Assembly (NCBI GenBank): GCA_030157785.1
Contig: JAOAUC010000054.1
Coordinates: forward strand, 1 to 39,170
Reading direction: 5' to 3'
Length of the DNA: 39,170 bases
Source of the DNA: Zoogloea oleivorans
GTDB taxonomy: Bacteria; Pseudomonadota; Gammaproteobacteria; Burkholderiales; Rhodocyclaceae
The notes under the pieces: generated by a model
Databases searched by the model: none
The model's input: only the letters and a program-made list of their open reading frames with translations
Told to the model about the DNA's origin: nothing
Position numbers and translations under genes: made by a program
In this document: in pieces, positions 1 through 7,984 of the stretch
How the letters are laid out: every line of letters starts with the position of its first letter
How positions within the stretch are numbered: position 1 is the stretch's first letter

Positions 1-74
1 AAATCCTGCGTCTTTGTCTCCTGCCGCCGGGCACTCATGGGTTGCCTCGATTCGTCAGAAACATCATGCACAAA

Positions 75-101
75 ATAAACACAAAAGGCAAATGTGTTTA
101 T
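75..101. promoter_or_regulatory. Inverted repeat, operator-like (TAAACA-N13-TGTTTA)
   Basis: A perfect 9-bp inverted repeat, ATAAACACA and TGTGTTTAT, with a 9-base spacer lies just past the tetR stop codon. The core TAAACA (76-81) and TGTTTA (95-100) are 13 bases apart. The same core with identical spacing recurs at 1568-1592 and 36410-36434, both upstream of genes. The arms are AT-rich and no T-run follows, so this is more likely a protein-binding site, perhaps for a leftward gene outside the window, than a terminator. Confidence 0.55.
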
Positions 102-105
102 AAAC

Positions 106-747
106 CTAGGCGGAATCTTTGTTCGTGAGGCCGAGCCGCTGGGACACCAAGCCAAGAAACAGGCTCTCGATACGGGACGAGCGCTCGTGTTGGGTCGGCC
201 CGCGCGGGGCCAGCTGCTCGCTGAGCACGTAGCGGATCATCATTTCGCACACCAGTTCCCGGTCGATGCGAATGCCCAGGCGGGCATCCCAGGCATCGAA
301 GACAATCGCCAGCACGTCCTGCAGACGCAGTACCGAGTCGTGGAAGATGCGCTGGAAGAAGCCAAGGGCGTACTCCGGAGCGACCTTGAGGAGACGCCTG
401 GCCTGGCCGCTTTCCAGGTAAGCCTCGAGATACGCCACCACCGCCCGGAAACGCTTGTCGGGATCGTCCGTCACCTGAGCAGACAAGAGGAGCGCCGAAT
501 GGAAGTTGTCCCGCTTGTGGCGGGAAAAGGCGTCAAGCAGATCGCCTTGGGACGAGAAGTAGCGATAGAAGGTGCCGCGCGACACCTCCGCTTTCTCGCA
601 CACTTCGAGAATCGAGACGCGGTCGGAACCTGAGCGCAGGATGATGTCCTCTGTTGCAGCCAGGATCGTTGCTATCGTTTCCTCCGAACGCCGGTTACGG
701 CGTCCTGCCCCATCTCCCGTGCCCTTACCGCCGGTGATCGCCCCCAT
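106..747 (-). CDS. TetR/AcrR family transcriptional regulator
   Basis: A 213-residue TetR-type regulator. The N-terminal DNA-binding domain is clear: a helix of the form TIATILAATEDII, then a helix-turn-helix around residues 43-65 containing VSRGTFYRYFSSQGDLL, the family signature. The C-terminal ligand and dimer domain (about residues 75-213) is variable and does not identify the inducer. I chose the ATG at 747 because it starts one base after the TGA of the upstream SDR gene, implying translational coupling; an in-frame upstream extension would run inside the SDR gene. Operator-like sites lie both upstream of the SDR-tetR pair (1568-1592) and just downstream (75-101), so autoregulation is likely. 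Repressor role and ligand are inference. Confidence 0.9.
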   Translation of the reverse strand: MGAITGGKGTGDGAGRRNRRSEETIATILAATEDIILRSGSDRVSILEVCEKAEVSRGTFYRYFSSQGDLLDAFSRHKRDNFHSALLLSAQVTDDPDKRFRAVVAYLEAYLESGQARRLLKVAPEYALGFFQRIFHDSVLRLQDVLAIVFDAWDARLGIRIDRELVCEMMIRYVLSEQLAPRGPTQHERSSRIESLFLGLVSQRLGLTNKDSA

Positions 748-748
748 T

Positions 749-1549
749 TCAGTACTCGCGCACCGGTACGTCGCGGGGGCGCGAGTTATAGCCCGGCAAG
801 TGCAGACCACCATCGACGTGTATCGCCTCACCCGTCATGTAGCAGGACAGCTCGCTGGCCAGGAAGAGCACCGCGGGGGCGATATCGGCCTCAGGATCAC
901 CGCTGCGGCCCAGCGGGCGCAGGGCCGCAGAGGCCTCGGCAAAGCCCGGATTCTCGGCGGCGAGCTTGTGAAAAGTGGCGCCCATTGCCGTCGGAGCAAT
1001 GGCATTGACGGTGATGTTGAAGCGCCCCCATTCGGCAGCGGCGCTGCGCGTCAGGCCGAGGATGCCGGCCTTGGCGGTGTTGTAGTCGGCATGCAGCCAG
1101 GCACCGGTATCCACATCGATAGAGTAGAAATTGACGACCTTGCCACCGCCCCGCAGCTTCATGTGCGGAAGCGCTGCCTGCATCGCCCACCAGGATGCCC
1201 ATACCGTGGACTTCAGCGTCCGCTCGAGCATCTCGTCGGTCTTGTCTTCCATGCGCACGTTGGGCGACGGTACAAACGCGTTGTTCACCAGAATGTCGAG
1301 GCCGCCAAAGTGGCTGGCTGCCGCATTCACGGCGGCAACAACGCTCTCCTTCGAGGTCACATCAGTGCGCACGAACAATGCCCTGCCGCCCAACTCTTCC
1401 AGTTCGCGGACAACTTGCTCGCCGCTGGCCACATCAATCTCCGCGACCACCACGGCCGCGCCTTCGCGGGCAAAACGCCGCGCCACGCCCTTGCCAATGC
1501 CGCCACCAGCGCCGGTAATCAGCGCAATCCTGCCTTCAAGTAGTCCCAC
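749..1549 (-). CDS. SDR family NAD(P)-dependent oxidoreductase
   Basis: A 266-residue classical short-chain dehydrogenase/reductase. Visible are the Rossmann motif GAGGGIG (about residues 13-19), the NNA motif near 89-91, and the catalytic Ser143, Tyr156 and Lys160 with standard spacing. It probably oxidises or reduces a hydroxyl or keto group on a catabolic intermediate such as a dihydrodiol or 3-hydroxyacyl-CoA; the substrate cannot be read from sequence. The start is a GTG at 1547-1549 with a strong AAGGAGGGG ribosome-binding site just upstream. It is the first gene of a two-gene unit with tetR, divergent from the DUF2889 gene, and carries an operator-like repeat just upstream (1568-1592). 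Confidence 0.9.
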   Translation of the reverse strand: MGLLEGRIALITGAGGGIGKGVARRFAREGAAVVVAEIDVASGEQVVRELEELGGRALFVRTDVTSKESVVAAVNAAASHFGGLDILVNNAFVPSPNVRMEDKTDEMLERTLKSTVWASWWAMQAALPHMKLRGGGKVVNFYSIDVDTGAWLHADYNTAKAGILGLTRSAAAEWGRFNITVNAIAPTAMGATFHKLAAENPGFAEASAALRPLGRSGDPEADIAPAVLFLASELSCYMTGEAIHVDGGLHLPGYNSRPRDVPVREY

Positions 1550-1567
1550 GTCCCCTCCTTGCTTTTA

Positions 1568-1592
1568 TAAACACAAACTCTGTTAATGTTCA
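1568..1592. promoter_or_regulatory. Operator-like repeat (TAAACA-N13-TGTTCA) in divergent SDR/DUF2889 region
   Basis: TAAACA (1568-1573) and TGTTCA (1587-1592) are 13 bases apart, matching the perfect repeat at 75-101 and the site at 36410-36434 with one mismatch. The longer string TTTATAAACACA (1564-1575) also occurs, inverted, at the 75-101 site. The site sits 19 bases upstream of the SDR start codon. Rightward, a weak sigma70-like promoter (TTGGCA 1597-1602, 18-base spacer, TATAGC 1621-1626) could serve the DUF2889 gene. Binding by the adjacent TetR protein is inference. Confidence 0.5.
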
Positions 1593-1673
1593 CATATTGG
1601 CAAGACAATGGATCGCTGTCTATAGCCGGCAAAAGATTCTCCCCACCCATACAGAGAGAAGAGGGCACCCGAC

Positions 1674-2420
1674 ATGCAGGCCTTCAGACGCAGGATAGAA
1701 ATCCGCTCGCGGAGCACCACGACGGGAGGCGAAGTACGCGCAGCCCTGGAAGACGACTTCCACCATTTCCGCGTCACGGTGCACCATAAAGATGGCATCG
1801 TCAGCGCCGTAGACGGCACCTCGCCACGCCATCCGTTTACCGCCTGTCCCGCCGCCGCCGGGCAACTGCAGGCGCTGCTGGGCATGGCCCTGACCACCGT
1901 TGCCAGCAGCGTGACCCGTCATGTGGACGCCAGCGAGCAATGCACCCACCTGCTCGACCTGGCGGGCCTGGCCATCGCCACGGCCGCAGTCGGGCTGGCC
2001 CGGCGCAGCTACGAGATCGACGTCCCCCGCGAAAACGGGCACGTCACCGCTGCCCACCTGCTGCGCGACGATGCTTACCGGCTCGACTGGAAACTCGATG
2101 GCGGACGCATTGCCGGTCCGCCCCCCTTTTCGGGTGTCAGCCTGCACGAAGGCTTCGCCCGCATGGCGCTGAGCACGCTTCCACCCGATCAGGCCGAAGC
2201 AGCAATCGTCCTGCGGCGCTGTGCAGTGATCGGCGCCGGCCGCCTGAAGAACATCGACCTGGAGCCCCACGCCAAGCCCGCCGGTCGCTGCTATGCCCAG
2301 CAGCCGGCGCGGGCGCCACTGGCAATCCGCATCGTTGGTTCGACGCTGGATTTTTCAACCAGGGCAAGCACCCTGTGCGAGGACGACGCGCGCTGGCTGG
2401 CCTTCGCCACAGAAACCTGA
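1674..2420 (+). CDS. DUF2889 family protein
   Basis: A 248-residue protein I place in the DUF2889 family from the HHFRVTVHHKDGIVSAVDG-like stretch near the N terminus (about residues 29-50) and the following CPAAAGQLQALLG. The family has no established biochemical function. No signal peptide or membrane segment is visible, so it is probably cytoplasmic. The ATG at 1674 follows a purine-rich GAGAAGAGGG. It is transcribed alone, divergent from SDR-tetR and sharing the operator-like site at 1568-1592, and ends at a strong hairpin. This placement suggests induction with the catabolic genes, but no reaction can be assigned. Confidence 0.8.
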   Translation: MQAFRRRIEIRSRSTTTGGEVRAALEDDFHHFRVTVHHKDGIVSAVDGTSPRHPFTACPAAAGQLQALLGMALTTVASSVTRHVDASEQCTHLLDLAGLAIATAAVGLARRSYEIDVPRENGHVTAAHLLRDDAYRLDWKLDGGRIAGPPPFSGVSLHEGFARMALSTLPPDQAEAAIVLRRCAVIGAGRLKNIDLEPHAKPAGRCYAQQPARAPLAIRIVGSTLDFSTRASTLCEDDARWLAFATET

Positions 2421-2433
2421 AGCCCCAAAACAG

Positions 2434-2470
2434 CAAGGCCTCCACGACAGGAAGCGTCGTGGAGGCCTTG
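2434..2470. terminator. Bidirectional terminator hairpin
   Basis: A perfect 15-bp inverted repeat (CAAGGCCTCCACGAC, 7-base loop, complementary arm ending at 2470) lies between the convergent DUF2889 and cytochrome c genes. No long T-run follows on either side. The position and stem strength make it the likely shared terminator, including for the long leftward oxygenase operon. Confidence 0.75.
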
Positions 2471-2489
2471 CCGCAAAGTCAGTCGGGCC

Positions 2490-2822
2490 TTACTGCGCCA
2501 GCACCCAGCGCACCAGAACCCGCGCTTCGTCTTCGCTGACGGCCACGCGGGCCCCCGGCGACGGCATCTTCTTGGTTCCCCAGTGGAAGCCACCCGCATC
2601 CGGCGAGCCCTTCACAACCGTCTTGACCAGCATTTCCTCGGCCTGAGCCTTGCCCTTGTACTTTTTGGCCACGCTCTTGAAGGCCGGCCCGACCACTTCC
2701 TTGTCGAGGGCATGACAGCTCATGCACTCCCTGGCCTTGGCCAGGTCGGCCCCCTCGTCGGCACGGGATGACCCCGAGGCCATTACCAGTCCGGCAAATA
2801 CGCCGATCCACAGCTTTTTCAT
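2490..2822 (-). CDS. Small periplasmic c-type cytochrome
   Basis: A 110-residue monoheme cytochrome c of the c551/c8 class. The N terminus is a signal peptide ending near residue 21 (SSRA/DEG). The heme site is CMSCH (Cys33, Cys36, His37) and the axial ligand is Met86 in KKMPSP, the normal layout of this short class. It acts in the periplasm, passing electrons between dehydrogenases or the bc1 complex and terminal oxidases or reductases. The ATG at 2822 follows GGAG. It is the last gene of the oxygenase operon, 107 bases after the reductase gene. A cytochrome here is unusual because Rieske oxygenases take electrons in the cytoplasm; it may serve a periplasmic dehydrogenase on the same substrate. 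Confidence 0.88.
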   Translation of the reverse strand: MKKLWIGVFAGLVMASGSSRADEGADLAKARECMSCHALDKEVVGPAFKSVAKKYKGKAQAEEMLVKTVVKGSPDAGGFHWGTKKMPSPGARVAVSEDEARVLVRWVLAQ

Positions 2823-2929
2823 CGTCTCCGCTCCTATTTTGTTGTCCCGAAATACAGCGTACCGGGCCAGGCCCGATACGCCCGCTCCGAAAGCCGGCAG
2901 GCTTCTGGATTCTTTGCACAGCGCCGGGA

Positions 2930-4165
2930 TCAGTCCCGGTTGGCGGCTTCCCACACTTTCAGCTCAAAGCCGGTTGCTGCAGCCTCCGCCGGAGTCAGCC
3001 GGGGAGGACGAGCCAGGATCTTGCGTGCCGCCATGTGATCGCCGGGTCGGTTGCAGGATTCCACGGCCACCAGTTGGTCCTGACGGAAGCACAGCACGGA
3101 CAACTGATTGCTCTCCGGAGCACCGAGCACCACGGTGCTGTCACAGCCATTCGACAAGCCGGCGATCTGCAGCTTGAGCGTCCCCTGATCCGTCCAGAAC
3201 CACGGCAGCGCGGTATAGGGCGCCGGCTTGCCGACCAGACGGGCCGCAATCGCCCGGCCCTGGTCCACCGCGTTCTGCACCGACTCCAGGCGCAGGAGTT
3301 TCTGGTCGTTGTGGATGCACGGAAAGGCCGCCACATCACCCAGCGAAGAAATATGCGGATCGCTGGTCAGCAGCGTGCTGTCGACGGTGATTCCATTGTC
3401 GATGTCGAGACCGGCCTCGAGAGCCAGCTGGAGGTTGGGAATCACGCCAATCCCATACACCACCAGGTCGGCCAGCAGGCGCTTGCCCTCAACGGTTTCC
3501 ACGCCGCAGACCTTGCCGCCCTCGGTGAGAATGTGGCCGATGCCCTGGCGGAAATCGAAATGCACGCCCCAGCCCTCGTGGGCGCAGCGGAACAGTTCCG
3601 ACATTTCCCGCGACACGGCACGCGCCATCGGCCGGTCGCCCAGTTCCAGCACATGCACAGTCGCGCCGTTGGCGGCCGCCACTGCGGCGAACTCCAGGCC
3701 GACGAAACCAGCCCCCACCACCACCACGTTGCGGGCCTCCTTGACCAGCGGCGCCAGGGCATCGGCGTCAGCCTTGGTCTTGATGCCGAACACACCCTGC
3801 GCTTCGGCGCCTGGCACAGACAGCGGCCGGTTATGGGCCCCCATGGCCAGCACCAAATGGTCGTAATCCACGGTGCGCCCGGAGGCCAGGCGCACTTGGC
3901 GGTTGTTGCGGTCCACTGCTACGGCCTGGTCGTGCACCAGCTCAATGTTCTGCTGGGTGTAGAAATCTTTCGGCCGGAACAGCAGCGCCGTAGCGCTGAT
4001 CTTGCCGAGCAGGTAGGCCTTGGACAGGGGCGGCCGCTGGTAAGGCAAGCCGGGTTCGTCGCCAATCAGGGTGATGTTGCCCTGATAGCCCTCCTGACGC
4101 AGGGAAGCGGCGACCTGGAAGCCGCCCTGCCCCGCACCGACAATCACAACCGAGTTGAGCGCCAT
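2930..4165 (-). CDS. FAD-dependent ferredoxin reductase (putidaredoxin reductase type)
   Basis: A 411-residue flavoprotein with an FAD-binding GAGQGG motif at residues 10-15, a second NAD(P)H-binding GAGFVG at about 151-156, and the GDVAAFP motif of the second FAD segment. The length suits the putidaredoxin/rubredoxin reductase family. It should transfer electrons from NADH to a small ferredoxin in the cytoplasm. The [2Fe-2S] ferredoxin gene sits 39 bases upstream in the same operon and is the obvious partner, feeding the Rieske oxygenase encoded further upstream. It is the only ferredoxin reductase in the window, so it might also reduce the second, [3Fe-4S]-type ferredoxin or supply the P450; this is inference. 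Confidence 0.92.
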   Translation of the reverse strand: MALNSVVIVGAGQGGFQVAASLRQEGYQGNITLIGDEPGLPYQRPPLSKAYLLGKISATALLFRPKDFYTQQNIELVHDQAVAVDRNNRQVRLASGRTVDYDHLVLAMGAHNRPLSVPGAEAQGVFGIKTKADADALAPLVKEARNVVVVGAGFVGLEFAAVAAANGATVHVLELGDRPMARAVSREMSELFRCAHEGWGVHFDFRQGIGHILTEGGKVCGVETVEGKRLLADLVVYGIGVIPNLQLALEAGLDIDNGITVDSTLLTSDPHISSLGDVAAFPCIHNDQKLLRLESVQNAVDQGRAIAARLVGKPAPYTALPWFWTDQGTLKLQIAGLSNGCDSTVVLGAPESNQLSVLCFRQDQLVAVESCNRPGDHMAARKILARPPRLTPAEAAATGFELKVWEAANRD

Positions 4166-4204
4166 GGTGTCTGTCTCCGATATTTTTATGGGTGTGCGGC
4201 CGGC

Positions 4205-4525
4205 TCAGTACTGGGAGGCCGGCAGGTGGATCAGCAAGCCGTCCATGCCTTCGGCGATCACCAGCTGACAGCTGAGGCGGCTGTTGGCGCGACGCTCGGT
4301 GACGTTGTCGAGCATGTCCACCTCGGTACCTTCTGCGGGCGGAAAGCGTTCCATCCAGGCCTCATCCACATAGGCGTGGCAGGTGGCGCAGCTGCAGGCC
4401 CCGCCACAGTCGCCCTGAATGCCGGGCAGCATGGCGAAGGTGGCGGCCTGCATGACGGACTGGCCGACTTCGCCATTCACTTGGTGGGTAGTGCCGCTGT
4501 GTTCGATGAAAGTAAGGGTGGGCAT
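4205..4525 (-). CDS. [2Fe-2S] ferredoxin, adrenodoxin/putidaredoxin type
   Basis: A 106-residue ferredoxin with the vertebrate-type cluster pattern Cys40-x5-Cys46-x2-Cys49 and Cys86, in the signatures CGGACSCATCH and LSCQL. Size and cysteine spacing match putidaredoxin. It carries single electrons in the cytoplasm from the reductase encoded next door to an oxygenase. Many Rieske systems use a Rieske-type or plant-type ferredoxin instead, so pairing an adrenodoxin-type protein with a Rieske oxygenase is possible but not the commonest arrangement; this protein type is classically a P450 donor, and a P450 gene lies at 36460-37734. The ATG at 4525 gives the conserved N terminus; the longer frame upstream is GC-rich read-through. 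Confidence 0.92.
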   Translation of the reverse strand: MPTLTFIEHSGTTHQVNGEVGQSVMQAATFAMLPGIQGDCGGACSCATCHAYVDEAWMERFPPAEGTEVDMLDNVTERRANSRLSCQLVIAEGMDGLLIHLPASQY

Positions 4526-4556
4526 GGTTTCAACTCCGATAAAAGTGGGCTGGTGC

Positions 4557-5837
4557 TCAAGAGCGGCCGGCAAGCGCAAGCGCCCCGCCAAACCCCGGGT
4601 CACGTCCCAGAGTAAGCAGAAGCGCCGGTCCGACGAGGGAACACACGAAGCAGTAGCTCAGCATCGCGGTGTAGGAAGCGGTGTAACTGAACAGCGCGGC
4701 AAACAGCAGCGGTGCCAGGGCTGAGGCCACGGTGTTGAGGCCCTGATGCACACCAAACAGGCGGCCGTATTCGCGCAGGCCGAAGTAGCGGGCGATCAGG
4801 AAGGCGGCAATGTCGAACTCGGCCCCTGCTCCAAAACCCACCAGCACGGCAGCCAGGCCAAGCAGCGGCAAATCGTTGCTGCCATTCATGTAGATCAGGC
4901 AGCCCAGCGCCGGCAAAAACAGGCTCACCGCAGCGACCCCCGGCGGCCACATGCGGTCGAGCAGATAGCCCACCACCACGCGACCGAAGATCAGCGAAAC
5001 GCCGAAGCCGCCAAAAATCAAGCTCGCGTCGGCGCCCGACAAGCCCCTGTCGCGCAACATGGGTATGGTGTTGGTAACCATCCCGACGATGGCCGAGATC
5101 ACCAGTGCCAGCGCCACGTTACAAATCCAGAAACGCCTCGACACCAGCCCTTCGCGCAGGGACATGCCCTCCAGCCACACATGCGGCGCCACCTTGCCGT
5201 CATCGGCGGCACGGGCCGGCGCATCGTCAATGGGCAGGCGGAACCAGATCAGCACCAAGGGCAGCAGCAAACAAAGATTGAGCACGGCAAGGATCACGAA
5301 AGCCGCCCGCCAGTCCCAGCGCTCAATGCCCCAGGCCATCAGACGCGGCACGATGGCCGCGGTGATACCGGTGCCCGACAGGCCAATGGCCAGCGCCAGC
5401 CCCCGATTGCGCACGAACCACAGGTTGAGCAACTGGGTCCAGGTCACCGCCAGCGAGCCCATGCCAATGATCGGCAGCAGCGTAAAGGCAAGGTAGAGCG
5501 ACCACACCGATCCACTGATCAGCGTCGTGGCTAGGTAGCCGAGGGCAATCAGCAGCAGTGAGGCCACCACCACCCGACGCATGCCGAAGCGCAGGTTGAT
5601 CCAGCCGACCACCTGCAGGGACAGCACGGCCCCCCCGAACAGAAAAGTCACCGCCACCTGCAGTTCGCTGCGGCTCCAGCCGAAGGCCTGCTGGAGGGGA
5701 ATCACCAGCGTGCCGAAACCATAAAGGAGCGCCGCGTTGATGCTGATGGCGACGCCGACGATGGACAGGACCAGCACCCGCCAGCTGTGTTTGAACTCGG
5801 TGAAATCGATGCTCGCCAAGCCGATAGGAGAACCCAT
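4557..5837 (-). CDS. MFS transporter, probable substrate permease
   Basis: A 426-residue inner-membrane protein of the major facilitator superfamily with about twelve hydrophobic segments and a polar central loop (around DDAPARAADDGK). The cytoplasmic loop 2-3 motif is present as NLRFGMRRVVV. Its place inside the oxygenase operon suggests uptake of the growth substrate, as proposed for the permease DitE in the abietane dit cluster; oxalate/formate or aromatic-acid type MFS families are also possible. I prefer the ATG at 5837; an upstream in-frame start at 5888 would add 17 residues of non-membrane sequence. GGAGGG lies about 10 bases before the chosen start. Confidence 0.88.
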   Translation of the reverse strand: MGSPIGLASIDFTEFKHSWRVLVLSIVGVAISINAALLYGFGTLVIPLQQAFGWSRSELQVAVTFLFGGAVLSLQVVGWINLRFGMRRVVVASLLLIALGYLATTLISGSVWSLYLAFTLLPIIGMGSLAVTWTQLLNLWFVRNRGLALAIGLSGTGITAAIVPRLMAWGIERWDWRAAFVILAVLNLCLLLPLVLIWFRLPIDDAPARAADDGKVAPHVWLEGMSLREGLVSRRFWICNVALALVISAIVGMVTNTIPMLRDRGLSGADASLIFGGFGVSLIFGRVVVGYLLDRMWPPGVAAVSLFLPALGCLIYMNGSNDLPLLGLAAVLVGFGAGAEFDIAAFLIARYFGLREYGRLFGVHQGLNTVASALAPLLFAALFSYTASYTAMLSYCFVCSLVGPALLLTLGRDPGFGGALALAGRS

Positions 5838-5921
5838 GGACCATGCCCTCCACAAAAATTTGGATGGATAACCCTTGCCACCGACCATCAGGCCGCGACA
5901 AGGGTGTTCCCGCTGTGCCGC

Positions 5922-6485
5922 TTAAAGGAAGATCGCCAGATTGGGCGTACCGAGCACGGCTTGGTCGAGGATCACCTCACGCCGTATCAGCTTCAGTTGG
6001 CCGTCCACCAGGCGCAGCACGTCGTTCCGCTCGCCGCTGATCAGGTCGAGGTCCGGGCTGTCGAAGCGGCTGCGGGTCAGCAGTAGGTAACTCACCACGG
6101 CCAGCTCGCCTTCCACACCGGTGGTGCTTACCTGCACGTTGGTCACCAGCCGGCGGGTACGTGACGGGGGATCTTCGGCCCAGGCGCTCTTGGTTTCGGT
6201 GAGGCGCATGATCCGGCCCATGATCGAGCGGTAGTCATCGTGGTAGTGCTGGACCGTGCGGATGATGGAGGCCGCATGCTGGGCCATCGGCCGAGTCTGG
6301 CGCAAGGGCACGGTATAGATCAGCTCCGGGCTCAGCAGCGCGCTCCACTCCTTTAGCTTGATGGCGTCGAGGAGGCTGGCCTCCCGGTACAGAAAGCCGA
6401 GAACCTGGTTATAGGTATCGGAGCCGATGGGCACACACTCGCCCCGGGCGAGGTCGGCGGTGGGCAGGGCTTGGATTGCAGTCAT
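5922..6485 (-). CDS. Aromatic-ring-hydroxylating dioxygenase, beta subunit
   Basis: A 187-residue small subunit of a Rieske non-heme iron oxygenase, in the SnoaL/NTF2-like cone fold used by BphA2 and NdoC-type proteins. The characteristic patterns are visible: FLYREASLLD near the N terminus, the WSALLSPELIYTVP stretch, and RSRFDSPDLDLISGERNDVLR towards the C terminus. Beta subunits are structural partners in an alpha3beta3 hexamer and carry no metal. The gene follows the alpha subunit by 38 bases with a GGAG ribosome-binding site before ATG 6485. A true beta subunit supports a ring-hydroxylating dioxygenase of the biphenyl/naphthalene/diterpenoid type rather than a single-subunit demethylase. 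Confidence 0.93.
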   Translation of the reverse strand: MTAIQALPTADLARGECVPIGSDTYNQVLGFLYREASLLDAIKLKEWSALLSPELIYTVPLRQTRPMAQHAASIIRTVQHYHDDYRSIMGRIMRLTETKSAWAEDPPSRTRRLVTNVQVSTTGVEGELAVVSYLLLTRSRFDSPDLDLISGERNDVLRLVDGQLKLIRREVILDQAVLGTPNLAIFL

Positions 6486-6523
6486 GAATTCGCTCCTTGT
6501 AGATGGACGTGGGCCAGAGGGGG

Positions 6524-7915
6524 TCAGGCGTTGGCGAGCATCAGCTCGTGCCAGTGCAGCCACCAGTGCCACTGGGTGTCATCCTTGGTGAAGCCTTCAT
6601 TGACAATGCCCGGCCCCGGCCAGCCTTCCGGCGCTCCGGTGGCATAGACGGCCTGATACTTGAGCGTGGATTTGCGGCCGCGGGCACCCTTGGCGGCAGT
6701 GGTCATGTGCGGCCAGGTGTCGGAGTCGTCCTGCTCGACCATCCCGGAGGTGCCGAAGAGCTGGATGCTCTGGCGCAGCATCTTTTCCTTCAGCTCCTGC
6801 GGGGTGTCCTTCTCGGCCAGCACCCAGTTCACGAACTCCAGCTGGTCGGGGCCCTTGGGTACATAGGCGTGCAGCAGGGTCAGGCCAAGCACCGTGCCGT
6901 CGGACTGGGGGATGTACACAAAGGCAAACAGCACGTTGGGGAAGATGCCGCCCACCTGCGGTGGCATCGAGACCAGCACCTTCAACTGGTCTTCGCTCAG
7001 CTTGCGCTTCAGCTGGGGCACCATCTCGCGGGTAACACCCGGCGGAGGCAGGGCGTCCAGCTTCTGGTCGACGCTCAGCACATCCGGATCGAGGCCGGTC
7101 AGTTTGCGGATCTTGCGGCCCAGGTCAATACAGCGCAGGGCGTGGCCGTGGGGTGAGCTGACTTCGACGCCGATCATCTCGGGGCTCAGGTCGGCTCCGC
7201 CCTCCTGGCCGCTCTTGGCGTAGTTGCCCACTTCACCGAGCCAGCGGTGCAGGGTCAGGGTGTGGAAACCATCGGCGGCTGACTGCTCGCCAGCGGTCTT
7301 CCAGTTGGCCCGGACGACAAAGCGCTGCGGCGGCCCGAGCACCTCCAGGCCCTTGTCGGAGCGCTGAAAAAGAATATCGAAATACCACTTGGCATCGCCG
7401 AGGAAGTCCTCGAAAGACTCACCCTCGCGATCCCAGGTGGCGAAGATGAGGCCGCCGTAGAGGGTCACCCGGGCCTGTTCCAGGCTGAGTTCGGCCTTGC
7501 TCATCATCGTGCCGTGCATGCATTCCTTCTCCACCGGGGAGGCCAGGAATTCACCGTTGGGACGGAAGGCCCAGCCGTGGTAGATGCACTTGTGGATCGG
7601 CGTGTTGCCCGCATCCACGGTGGAAATCTTCATGCCCCGATGCGGGCACACGTTGAGGGAAACACTGATCTGGCCATTCTTGCCGCGAGCCACGATCACC
7701 GAATCCGACCCCATGTCGCGCACGATGAAATCGTTCTCGGCGGGGATTTCGGTTTCATGGCCGAGGAGCAGCCAGCTATGCCCGAAGACCCGTTGCATTT
7801 CCAGGTCGTAGATCTCGTGGTCCGACAGGGCCCGCATCTGCACTTCGCGGGTGTCGACCTTGATCAGATCCTCGATTTTCGTGCCGTCGGACAGCACATT
7901 CCTTGTGGATGTCAA
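6524..7915 (-). CDS. Aromatic-ring-hydroxylating (Rieske) dioxygenase, alpha subunit
   Basis: A 463-residue catalytic subunit. The Rieske [2Fe-2S] ligands are Cys90, His92, Cys110 and His113 (CPHRG and CIYHGW). The mononuclear iron site shows Asp215, His218 and His223 in ADGFHTLTLH, with the third ligand presumably Asp in the C-terminal EQDDSDTW stretch. It inserts both atoms of O2 into a ring to give a cis-dihydrodiol, using electrons from ferredoxin and reductase. The start is probably TTG at 7913-7915, six bases after AAGGAG. It lies between an FAH-family gene and its beta subunit. Comparison with 7-oxodehydroabietate dioxygenase (DitA1) is suggested by cluster context only; the substrate is unproven. 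Confidence 0.93.
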   Translation of the reverse strand: MTSTRNVLSDGTKIEDLIKVDTREVQMRALSDHEIYDLEMQRVFGHSWLLLGHETEIPAENDFIVRDMGSDSVIVARGKNGQISVSLNVCPHRGMKISTVDAGNTPIHKCIYHGWAFRPNGEFLASPVEKECMHGTMMSKAELSLEQARVTLYGGLIFATWDREGESFEDFLGDAKWYFDILFQRSDKGLEVLGPPQRFVVRANWKTAGEQSAADGFHTLTLHRWLGEVGNYAKSGQEGGADLSPEMIGVEVSSPHGHALRCIDLGRKIRKLTGLDPDVLSVDQKLDALPPPGVTREMVPQLKRKLSEDQLKVLVSMPPQVGGIFPNVLFAFVYIPQSDGTVLGLTLLHAYVPKGPDQLEFVNWVLAEKDTPQELKEKMLRQSIQLFGTSGMVEQDDSDTWPHMTTAAKGARGRKSTLKYQAVYATGAPEGWPGPGIVNEGFTKDDTQWHWWLHWHELMLANA

Positions 7916-7936
7916 AGCTCTCTCCTTTGGGTTTGC

Positions 7937-7951
7937 TCGCTCGGGGAGCGA
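7937..7951. other. Short hairpin in the FAH-Rieske intergenic leader
   Basis: TCGCTC and GAGCGA are separated by three bases, just upstream of the oxygenase alpha gene within the leftward transcript. No T-run follows in the leftward direction. It may be an mRNA processing or stabilising structure giving the oxygenase genes a separate expression level. The effect is speculative. Confidence 0.3.
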
Positions 7952-7984
7952 ATGGGTTTATTGTTTTTTTGTCAGGTACAGTGC

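Noticed and set aside
1620..2270. Minus-strand frame opposite the DUF2889 gene
   Set aside because: The plus-strand DUF2889 protein is family-like with a good start; the opposite frame is compositionally a shadow.
2768..4615. Long plus-strand frame opposite the ferredoxin reductase and ferredoxin
   Set aside because: A GC-rich shadow; the minus strand carries intact FAD, NAD and cluster motifs.
7937..7975. GAGCGA hairpin followed by a T-rich stretch as a rightward terminator
   Set aside because: No gene is transcribed rightward into this site; both neighbours read leftward.
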